64,000 nt of DNA. Source: DATEPR01 sp963780635 (GTDB taxonomy: Bacteria; Actinomycetota; Actinomycetes; Mycobacteriales; Pseudonocardiaceae). The position numbers were made by a program, and so were the translations under genes. The stretch is from positions 62,001 to 126,000 of the forward strand of contig CAWACW010000014.1 of the NCBI GenBank assembly GCA_963780635.1, written 5' to 3'. Under the pieces are notes generated by a model, which was given only the letters and a program-made list of their open reading frames with translations, searched no databases and was not told the DNA's origin. Each line of letters begins with the position of its first letter. Position 1 is the first letter of the stretch. Of the stretch, positions 1-6,885 are shown in pieces.

Positions 1-1
1 T

Positions 2-404
2 CTGCGAGCCACTGTCACTGTCGACGGCGAATCCGTCGGCGCGATCGACGAACCGGGGCTACTGGTGCTGCTGGGTGTGCACACGAACGACACGCATCGA
101 GCACGCCGAGACCATGGCGCGCAAGGTGCACGAACTGCGCATCCTGCGCGACGAGCAGTCCAGCGCGACCACGGGAGCCCCCATTGTGGTGGTCAGCCAG
201 TTCACCTTGTACGGCGACACCAGGAAAGGGCGCCGTCCATCGTGGACGGCAGCGGCCCGGCCGGAGATCGCGGAACCGTTGGTGGACGAGGTCGTGGCGC
301 GGCTGCGGGGCCGCGGTGCCGTCGTAACGACAGGCAGGTTCGGCGCGACGATGTTGGTGGAGAGCGTGAACGACGGACCGTTCACAGTGCTCGTAGAGGT
401 GTGA
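2..404 (+). CDS. dtd: D-aminoacyl-tRNA deacylase, 5' partial, one frameshift
   Basis: Cytosolic proofreading enzyme that removes D-amino acids mischarged onto tRNA. The start lies before the window. Seen: the SQFTLYGD motif with the family's catalytic threonine, then KGRRPSW, and near the C-terminus NDGPFTV, which holds the Gly-Pro pair used for chirality checking. The reading frame changes once near base 95. Codons through the Asp-Thr at 89-94 are in the frame of base 2 (RATVTVDGE, LLVLLGVH), and the rest (EHAETMARKVHEL onward) is in the frame of base 75. One extra base at about 95 explains it. Family assignment is sure; whether the shift is real or a sequence error is open. Confidence 0.85.
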   Translation, partial: CEPLSLSTANPSARSTNRGYWCCWVCTRTTRIEHAETMARKVHELRILRDEQSSATTGAPIVVVSQFTLYGDTRKGRRPSWTAAARPEIAEPLVDEVVARLRGRGAVVTTGRFGATMLVESVNDGPFTVLVEV

Positions 405-471
405 CCCACCGCTCGAAACAGCGTTTGGTGACAACCGTGGCCGGGTACCTGAGGCGTCGGATCAGGCTCCC

Positions 472-489
472 GCTCCCCCGACCGGGAGC
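472..489 (+). terminator. short hairpin after dtd
   Basis: Inverted repeat GCTCCC (472-477) / GGGAGC (484-489) with a 6-nt loop, 68 bases past the dtd stop. No T-tract follows, which is usual for GC-rich actinomycete terminators. A weak call. Confidence 0.35.
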
Positions 490-561
490 TCTCTCAGCGA
501 AAGCTCAGGTTTGATCGAGCAACCGGTGTGACAGCCGCGACGTCATCACCTGTAGAAGCCC

Positions 562-588
562 GGGAACGAAATCACCATCGTACTCGTT
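562..588 (+). promoter_or_regulatory. ECF-type (SigE/SigH/SigR-like) promoter upstream of sigB
   Basis: GGGAAC at 562-567 and CGTT at 585-588 are separated by 17 bases. This matches the GGGAAY-N16-17-cGTT pattern of stress ECF sigma factors such as mycobacterial SigH or streptomycete SigR. It lies about 130 bases before the sigB start, and sigB is a known target of such factors in mycobacteria. The remainder of the 405-715 gap shows only the dtd hairpin and the sigB ribosome binding site. Confidence 0.55.
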
Positions 589-715
589 TCCAAGAGTGTC
601 AGGCCGAACAGCGAAGCACCCCGGAACCGAAAGCAGGGGTCGCGGAGCTTCAGGCGCGCCGCGCATCGTCGCTCGGCGTGACGCGCAGCCCGCAAGACAA
701 GGGGGAGGGAGCACC

Positions 716-1696
716 ATGACCGTCCCGCAGACCATGGAACGCGAAGTTCCGGACTTCGCCGCCGAGGCAGACCTCGACGCGCAGAGCCCGGCCGCCGATC
801 TGGTTCGGGTCTACCTCAACGGTATCGGCAAAACCGCTTTGCTGACCGCCGCTCAGGAAGTCGAACTCGCCAAGCGCATCGAGGCAGGCGTGTTCGCCCA
901 ACACATGCTGGAGACCGCGAAGAGGTTGCAGCCCAAGCGCCGCGAGGAGCTCTCGGCGCTGGTGCGCGACGGTCGCGTCGCCAAGAACCATCTGCTGGAG
1001 GCCAACCTCCGGCTCGTGGTGTCGCTCGCCAAGCGCTACACGGGCAGGGGTATGCCACTGCTCGACCTCATCCAGGAGGGGAACCTGGGCCTGATCCGCG
1101 CGGTCGAGAAGTTCGACTACGCCAAGGGCTACAAGTTCTCCACGTACGCCACCTGGTGGATCCGGCAGGCCATCACCCGCGGCATGGCGGATCAGAGTCG
1201 CACCATCCGGCTGCCCGTCCACCTGGTCGAACAGGTGAACAAGCTGGCCAGGATCAAGCGCGACCTGCACCAGCAGCTCGGCCGCGAGGCCACCAACGAG
1301 GAGCTGGGCAAGGAGGTCGGCCTGACCCCGGAGAAGGTCGCCGACCTGCTCGACCACGCCCGCGACCCGGTGAGCCTGGACATGCCGGTCGGCAGCGACG
1401 AGGACGCCCCGCTGGGCGACTTCATCGAGGACGGCGAGGCCACCGACGCGGAGAGCGCCGTGATCTCGGGTCTGCTGCAGGACGACCTGCGCCGCGTGCT
1501 GGCCACCCTGGACGACCGCGAGCAGTTGGTGATCCGGCTGCGCTACGGCCTCGACGACGGCCAGCCCCGCACGCTGGACCAGATCGGCCGCCAGTTCGGG
1601 CTGTCCCGCGAGCGGGTCCGCCAGATCGAGCGTGAGGTCATGTCGAAGCTGCGCCAGGGCGATCGGGCGGAGCGTCTGCGGGCCTACGCCAGCTGA
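716..1696 (+). CDS. sigB: RNA polymerase sigma factor SigB (group 2)
   Basis: Principal-like, stress-associated sigma factor that directs RNA polymerase to housekeeping-type promoters. The 326-residue length fits SigB; SigA carries a long N-terminal extension that is missing here. Seen in order: region 1.2 (LVRVYLNGIGK, about residue 29), regions 2.1-2.4 (NLRLVVSLAKRY, DLIQEGNLGLIRAVEKF, FSTYATWWIRQAITR), region 3, and the region 4.2 helix-turn-helix (LSRERVRQIE) near the end. The ATG at 716 follows a purine-rich GGGGGAGGGA. The frame is open upstream to 596, but that part is not family sequence. An ECF-type promoter at 562-588 suggests stress control. Confidence 0.95.
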   Translation: MTVPQTMEREVPDFAAEADLDAQSPAADLVRVYLNGIGKTALLTAAQEVELAKRIEAGVFAQHMLETAKRLQPKRREELSALVRDGRVAKNHLLEANLRLVVSLAKRYTGRGMPLLDLIQEGNLGLIRAVEKFDYAKGYKFSTYATWWIRQAITRGMADQSRTIRLPVHLVEQVNKLARIKRDLHQQLGREATNEELGKEVGLTPEKVADLLDHARDPVSLDMPVGSDEDAPLGDFIEDGEATDAESAVISGLLQDDLRRVLATLDDREQLVIRLRYGLDDGQPRTLDQIGRQFGLSRERVRQIEREVMSKLRQGDRAERLRAYAS

Positions 1697-1701
1697 ACCG
1701 C

Positions 1702-1731
1702 GGCGGGCCAGGTTGGGGAACAGGGCCCGCC
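1702..1731 (+). terminator. sigB terminator hairpin
   Basis: Perfect 8-bp stem GGCGGGCC (1702-1709) / GGCCCGCC (1724-1731) with a 14-nt loop, starting 5 bases after the sigB stop. GC-rich and without a T-run. Confidence 0.55.
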
Positions 1732-1867
1732 CACCGGCACACCGGAGCCGGATCGGATACGTACGACCGTCACCCGATCCGGCTGCTCGTGCCCCGCATT
1801 AGGCGGCATTCAGGGCACAACGGCGGAGGACGTCGAATCGGAACCGAGAAAGCACCCGATCGCGCCG

Positions 1868-1896
1868 TTGACTTGTGATTTGAGTCACGACAATCT
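1868..1896 (+). promoter_or_regulatory. CRP/GlxR-type operator inside a possible promoter
   Basis: TGTGA-TTTGAG-TCACG at 1874-1889 matches the CRP-family consensus TGTGA-N6-TCACA at nine of ten fixed positions. It sits between a TTGACT (1868-1873) and a weak -10 candidate CAATCT (1891-1896) spaced by 17 bases. The next gene is the class I fumarase, about 270 bases downstream. If this promoter is used, a bound regulator would block it; if the real promoter lies further down, the site could activate. The rest of the 1697-2160 gap shows nothing else I can support. Confidence 0.5.
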
Positions 1897-2160
1897 GTTA
1901 GCAGACCACATGACTTCGCGGCGAGTACGAACTCGCCGTTACCAAGGAAGGTCGGGGCGGCGGACGGCCACCCCGGCCTTCCTACGTCCGAACCCGCCGA
2001 TCCCGGCGTGCCTGCATCTGAACCGGCCTGGCCCCGTGCCGGGGCCTGCGGCGCGCCGGCGGTCCCGCGCCGCTCCCGCGGTTGCCGGTCAGTGGCGGGC
2101 CTTCGGGGTGCGCAGCGGTCCCGCGGGGGTGCGAGAACGGCCCAGGTAACGTCATCCCCC

Positions 2161-3832
2161 GTGACCGCCGCCAAAATGATCCCCGCGTTCCAGCACACGG
2201 ATGTGCTCCCGCTCGGCCCGGACAACCACACCGAGTACCGGTTGGTGACCACGGACGGCGTCGGCGTGGCGCACGCCGCGGGTCGCGAGTTCCTCACGGT
2301 CGAGCCCGCCACGCTCACCCGGCTGGCGCACGAGGCGATCCGGGACATCCAGCACCTGCTGCGGCCCGGTCACCTGGCGCAGCTGCGGGCGATCATCGAT
2401 GACCCCGAGGCCAGTGCGAACGACCGGTTCGTCGCGACGGACCTGCTGCGCAACGCGTGCGTGTCGGCCGGTGGCGTGCTGCCGATGTGCCAGGACACCG
2501 GCACCGCGATCGTGATCGGCAAGCGCACCGAGAACGTGCTCACCGGCGGCACCGACGAGGCCGCGCTCTCCCAGGGCATCTTCGACGCCTACCAGCAGCT
2601 CAACCTGCGGTACTCGCAGATGGCGCCGTTGAACTTCTGGGAGGAGCGCAACACCGGCACGAACCTGCCGGCGCAGGTCGAGCTGTACAACGCGCCGGGT
2701 ACCGACCCGCGCTACGAGTTCCTCTTCATGGCCAAGGGCGGCGGCAGCGCCAACAAGACGTTCCTGTACCAGGAGACGAAGGCCCTGCTCAACCCGACGC
2801 GGCTGGCCCGCTTCCTGGACGAGAAGCTGCGCAGCCTCGGCACGTCGGCCTGTCCCCCGTACCACCTGGCGATCGTGGTCGGTGGCACGTCGGCGGAGTT
2901 CAACCTCAAGGTCGCCAAGCTGGCCTCGGCCCGCTACCTGGACACGCTGCCCGTCGAGGGCTCGGCGCTCGGCCACGCCATCCGGGACGTGGACCTGGAG
3001 CAGCAGGTGCTGGAGATGACCCGGCAGTTCGGCATCGGCGCGCAGTTCGGCGGCAAGTACTTCTGCCACGACGTCCGGGTGATCCGGCTGCCCCGGCACG
3101 GCGCGTCCTGCCCGGTCGGGATCGCGGTGTCGTGCTCGGCCGACCGCCAGGCCAAGGCGAAGATCACCCCGGACGGCGTGTTCCTGGAACAGTTGGAGGC
3201 GCGATCCGGCGCGCTACCTGCCGGACGTGACCGACGAGGCCCTGTCCGAGCAGGTCGTGCACGTCGACCTGAACCGGCCGATGGCCGAGATCCGCGCGAC
3301 GCTGGCCGCGCTGCCGGTGAAGACCCGGCTGTCGCTGTCCGGGCCGCTCGTGGTGGCCAGGGACATCGCGCACGCCAAGATCAAGGAGCGGCTGGACGCG
3401 GGCGAGCCGATGCCGCAGTACCTGCGCGACCACCCGGTCTACTACGCGGGCCCGGCCAAGACCCCGGACGGTTACGCGTCCGGCTCGTTCGGGCCGACCA
3501 CGGCAGGCCGGATGGACTCCTATGTCGCCCAGTTCCAGCAGGCCGGTGGGTCGCTGGTGATGCTGGCCAAGGGCAACCGGTCCCAGCAGGTCACCGACGC
3601 GTGCCAGGCCAACGGCGGCTTCTACCTCGGCTCGATCGGCGGCCCGGCGGCCCGGCTGGCGCAGGACTGCATCCGCAAGGTCGACGTACTGGAGTACGCG
3701 GAGCTGGGCATGGAAGCGGTCTGGAAGATCGAGGTCGAGGACTTCCCGGCGTTCGTCGTGGTCGACGACAAGGGCAACGACTTCTTCGCGGGCACGTCCC
3801 AGCCGACCCTGCAGATCTCGTTCCACCGGTAG
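2161..3832 (+). CDS. class I fumarate hydratase (Fe-S), one frameshift
   Basis: Iron-sulfur fumarase converting fumarate to malate in the TCA cycle, about 557 residues. Seen: GGVLPMCQDTGTAI (first cluster cysteine), SACPPYHLAIVVGG, ASCPVGIAVSCSADRQAK, and in the C-terminal domain KTPDGYASGSFGPTTAGRMD and GGFYLGSIGGPAARLA. The frame changes once near 3200: codons to LEQLEA are in the frame of 2161, and ARYLPDVTDEA onward is in the frame of 3227. One extra base explains it. The start is uncertain: GTG at 2161 or ATG at 2176 (MIPAFQHTDVLPLG), neither with a strong ribosome binding site. A CRP-type site lies upstream. Confidence 0.88.
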
Positions 3833-3878
3833 CGAACAGCGGCCCACGGCGGGGCCGAGTTGCCATAGAACTGCCCGC

Positions 3879-4559
3879 ATGGATTTCGTCCTCGTGCACG
3901 GCACCACGCAGTCCCCCGCCGCCTGGGAGCGCGTCAGCGCCTCGCTGGCCGCGCGCGGCCACCGGGCGTTCGCGGTCGACCTGCCCGTCGACCAGCCGGA
4001 CCTGCTCGCCGACGACTACGCCCGCATCGCCGCCGGCCAGGTCGCCGACGACGTGCGCGAACCGGTCGTGGTCGCGCACTCGGGCGGCGGGCTGGTGGCC
4101 ACGGCACTGGGCAGGCGGCTGCGCGCCCGGCACCTGGTGTGGCTGGCGGCCGTGATCCCGGACTTCGCCGGCGGGCGCAGCCTGCTCGACCAGATCAAAG
4201 CCGACCAGACCGGGATGTTCGGCACGGAGTGGCCGCAGTGGGACGGCGACGACCCGGCCGAGGCCGCGTACTTCCTGTTCCACAGCTGCGATCTGGCCAC
4301 CCTGCGCTGGGCGCTGGGCACACTGCGGACGTGGCGCCCGGCCGCCGCCTACGACGAGACCCCGGGCCCGGCACCGGACGTGCCCTCGACGTACGTGCTG
4401 CCCCGCGAGGACCGCACGCTCACGCCGACCTGGATGCGGGCCGCGTCCCGGGACCGGCTGAGCGTCGATGCCGTGGAGGTGGCGGGCGACCATTGCCCGC
4501 ACGTGGCGTATTCGGACATGGTCGCCGCGCTGCTGACGGGGCTCAGTTCCCGGAGCTGA
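3879..4559 (+). CDS. alpha/beta hydrolase (EstC / hydroxynitrile-lyase-like)
   Basis: A 226-residue soluble hydrolase; the substrate cannot be told from sequence. Seen: the oxyanion-hole motif LVHGTTQS at residues 4-11, the nucleophile elbow VAHSGGG near residue 68, an acidic residue in REDRTLTP, and the catalytic histidine candidate in AGDHCPHVA near residue 205. This is the usual order for the small HNL/salicylate-esterase-like subgroup. It follows fumarase by 46 bases and its 3' end overlaps the convergent lipoprotein gene by 17 bases. Confidence 0.75.
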   Translation: MDFVLVHGTTQSPAAWERVSASLAARGHRAFAVDLPVDQPDLLADDYARIAAGQVADDVREPVVVAHSGGGLVATALGRRLRARHLVWLAAVIPDFAGGRSLLDQIKADQTGMFGTEWPQWDGDDPAEAAYFLFHSCDLATLRWALGTLRTWRPAAAYDETPGPAPDVPSTYVLPREDRTLTPTWMRAASRDRLSVDAVEVAGDHCPHVAYSDMVAALLTGLSSRS

Positions 4560-5064
4560 TCGCCTGCACGTGCTCGAACACGACGTGCCTGCTGCCCAGG
4601 GGCGAGCTCAGCGGCACCGTGAGCGGCACCAGGCGGACGATCATCGGGCACACCTGGCCGCCATGGTTCACGATCGTCGTCCGCACCTGGATGGTCACGG
4701 CCGCCGTCGTCTGGCCGCTCAGCGCGGCCGTCACGTGCTCGCAACCGGACTGGGCGGCGTTGAACACCACGAACCTGCCGTCCTTGGTGACGGAAACGGC
4801 ATTCGGCGGTGGCTGCACATTCGCGGTCTGGATCTGGCCGGCGGGCACCGGTGAGCGCGGCTGCGACGGCACCGGCTGCGTGGTGGTGTTGACCGGCGGC
4901 GGCGTGGTGATGGGCACTGGTGTCGTAGCGGGCGGGGCGACGGTCAGGCTAGCGCCTCCCGTGCCGCCGCTGCCGGTGGAGACGGCCTGCGACCCGCAGG
5001 CCGCCACGGTCGCGAGTACGAAACAGCCTGCGGCGAGCAGCTTTCCGGTCCTGGTCATGGTCAC
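4543..5064 (-). CDS. secreted lipoprotein, paralogue of the upstream gene
   Basis: Function unknown. The N-terminus is a lipoprotein signal with a lipobox ending in VAACG, so the protein should be anchored on the outer face of the membrane. A Pro/Thr-rich linker (residues about 40-75) precedes a roughly 95-residue domain with two cysteines (SGCEHV and QVCPMIV) that may pair. The domain resembles that of the upstream gene (CPMIVRLVPLTV against CPMFVRYKPMTV). The GTG start at 5064 overlaps the stop of that gene (GTGA); an ATG two codons later is an alternative. Confidence 0.7.
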   Translation of the reverse strand: MTMTRTGKLLAAGCFVLATVAACGSQAVSTGSGGTGGASLTVAPPATTPVPITTPPPVNTTTQPVPSQPRSPVPAGQIQTANVQPPPNAVSVTKDGRFVVFNAAQSGCEHVTAALSGQTTAAVTIQVRTTIVNHGGQVCPMIVRLVPLTVPLSSPLGSRHVVFEHVQAISSGN

Positions 5065-5588
5065 CCTCGGATGGTCGACATCAGCAGTTGGACCTCGCGG
5101 TCACCCAGTGGCTTGGCGAGTGTGACGGTCATCGGCTTGTAGCGGACGAACATGGGGCAGGCGCGCTCGCCGGTGCCCGGTGCCTGCTGGATGAGCCGCA
5201 CGGTCACCTGGGTGGCGGTCTGCTTGTCCACGACCACGCGGGACGTGAAGCAGCCGCCCACCTCGCCGATGACGCCCAGCACGGTGCCGCCCTGCTCGGT
5301 CCACACCGTGTGCGGGAAGCCACCGGGCAACGAACGGGCATCCACCTTGCCACCTGCCACCGGCACGGCACCCGGCGGCAGCGCGGGTGCGCCGACGGGC
5401 GGCCCGGGGACCTTCGTGACGGTCGCCGGCGTCGTCGCGGGGATCGGGGGCGGGCTGACCAGGGTCGGCGAGCCGGCTGTCGAGGTGTGCAGTGAGCCGC
5501 CGCCGGCCGCCGAGCCGGTCTGCTGGGCGCAGCCGGCCACGAGGACCAACAGGATTCCCGTTCCGATCGCGGTTCCCAGGTGTCTCAT
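5061..5588 (-). CDS. secreted lipoprotein, first of a tandem pair
   Basis: Function unknown, 175 residues. The ATG at 5588 gives MRHLGTAIGTGILLVLVAGC, a typical lipoprotein signal with lipobox LVAGC. The frame is open further upstream to 5729, but that part lacks signal character and runs into the SRPBCC gene. After a Pro/Ala-rich linker, the C-terminal domain has cysteines in VGGCFTSRV and ERACPMFV, matching the next gene. The two stops and starts overlap by four bases, so they are probably translated together as an extracytoplasmic pair. Confidence 0.7.
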   Translation of the reverse strand: MRHLGTAIGTGILLVLVAGCAQQTGSAAGGGSLHTSTAGSPTLVSPPPIPATTPATVTKVPGPPVGAPALPPGAVPVAGGKVDARSLPGGFPHTVWTEQGGTVLGVIGEVGGCFTSRVVVDKQTATQVTVRLIQQAPGTGERACPMFVRYKPMTVTLAKPLGDREVQLLMSTIRG

Positions 5589-5628
5589 AAGTGGAGGACG
5601 GAACCCGGTGCCCTCCTGGTTGCACGGC

Positions 5629-6081
5629 TCAGAGTTGACCGGCGAGCACGGTGTCCAGTTTGGCGAGGGTGGCCTCGATGCCCTTGGTGTTGCGATCGAG
5701 GAAGCCCAACGCCCCGTAGGCGACGCCACCGGGCGCGGTGGACCAGTCGAAGGTCTCGGAGACCTCGGTGGTCTGCTCGTCGATCGGCTTGAGCTCCCAG
5801 CGCCAGCGGTGGCCGCCGAAGTGCCGCCAGGTGATCAGCCGGTTCCGCTCGTACTCGACGACCCTGTTCGTGACGGCGTAGGGCACACCCATCTTCATGT
5901 TCATGCCGAACCTGGAGCCCAGCTCCAGCCGCTCGGGGCAGCCGCCCTTGGTGGCCCGCACAGTGCCCGAACCGTCGATCAACGGGTGCTTGGTGGGGTC
6001 GGTCAGCAGGTCGAAGACCTGCGCGGCGGGCGCGTGCACCACGACGGTCCTGGTGATCCTCTTGTCAGTCACACCGGTCAC
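5629..6081 (-). CDS. SRPBCC-family (polyketide cyclase / START-like) protein
   Basis: 150 residues with the START-like pattern: an N-terminal strand and helix (TRTVVVHAPAAQVFDLLTDP) followed by beta strands and a long C-terminal helix (NTKGIEATLAKLDTVLAG). Such proteins bind small hydrophobic ligands in a deep cavity; the ligand is not predictable. It lies 37 bases after the TetR gene on the same strand and 40 bases before the lipoprotein pair, so it may be in one transcript with them. Confidence 0.72.
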   Translation of the reverse strand: MTGVTDKRITRTVVVHAPAAQVFDLLTDPTKHPLIDGSGTVRATKGGCPERLELGSRFGMNMKMGVPYAVTNRVVEYERNRLITWRHFGGHRWRWELKPIDEQTTEVSETFDWSTAPGGVAYGALGFLDRNTKGIEATLAKLDTVLAGQL

Positions 6082-6118
6082 TGTAGGACTACTCGCCGGT
6101 AGCAGGCCGGTACAGCGG

Positions 6119-6859
6119 TCAGGTTGCCGGTAGGCCGTAGACGCCCGCCAGGCCGTCGAACAGGGCCTGCAGGCCGACGTCGAAGCGGCGGTTCATGCTC
6201 TCGTCGCCGAAGACCTCCAGCCAGCCGCCACCCTGTTCGGTCAGTTCGAACAGCTCGGTGGTGATCGGGAAGTCACCGGTGGCCAGTTGCGCCTTGCCGA
6301 ACTCCAGCGCGGCCTCGGCCTCATCGGTGGTGGCCGCCGCGCTGCGTGTGTGCACCTCCTGGGAGCGCAGCAGGAAGCCGTGCACGTAGTCGTCCATGAT
6401 CGCCAGGATCTCGATCTTGGGCGCGAAGCCCAGGTCCACCGAGCGCAGCGCCTGCAGCGACTGCTCGAAGTGCCGCATCGCGTTCGGCCCCAGCCGGGCG
6501 TCCCGCAGCGACACCAGGGCCCACGGGTGCCTGCCGATCGCCTCCCGCGTGCGGTGCGCGATCAGGGTCAGCGCGGCCCGCCAGCCAGTGGGCAGTTGGC
6601 CGTCGGGCACCAGGGCGTCGGCCATCAGCACGTCGTCCATCAGCGCGACGAGTTCGTCCTTCGTGCGCACGTAGTGGTACAGCGTCATCGTGCCCGCGCC
6701 GAGTTCGGTGGCCAGCCGGCGCATCGAGACCGCGTCGAACCCCTCGGCGTCCGCGATGGCCAGCGCGGCCGCCGCGATCCGCTCCCGGCTGAAGCGTGGC
6801 CGCCGGGAGCCCGGTTCGGGTCGCGCCCAGATGGGCGTGTTGTCACGCGGTTGCGGCAC
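6119..6859 (-). CDS. TetR-family transcriptional regulator
   Basis: 246 residues. The N-terminal helix-turn-helix is clear: FSRERIAAAALAIADAEG, then SMRRLATELGAGTMTLYHYVRTKDELVALM. The C-terminal half resembles the tetracycline-repressor-like ligand domain (helical, HxxxHGFLLRSQE). The GTG at 6859 is chosen because homologous sequence begins there; the frame is open upstream into the next gene. It starts 26 bases after the stop of the acetyltransferase gene and precedes the SRPBCC gene, so it may be last in the sseA-acuC-acetyltransferase run or regulate its neighbours. Confidence 0.8.
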   Translation of the reverse strand: MPQPRDNTPIWARPEPGSRRPRFSRERIAAAALAIADAEGFDAVSMRRLATELGAGTMTLYHYVRTKDELVALMDDVLMADALVPDGQLPTGWRAALTLIAHRTREAIGRHPWALVSLRDARLGPNAMRHFEQSLQALRSVDLGFAPKIEILAIMDDYVHGFLLRSQEVHTRSAAATTDEAEAALEFGKAQLATGDFPITTELFELTEQGGGWLEVFGDESMNRRFDVGLQALFDGLAGVYGLPAT

Positions 6860-6885
6860 GCGTACACCGTACCTACAGGCGCCGA

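Noticed and set aside
4139..5125. Plus-strand frame crossing the hydrolase end and both lipoprotein genes
   Set aside because: Its second half is antisense to a gene with a clear lipobox.
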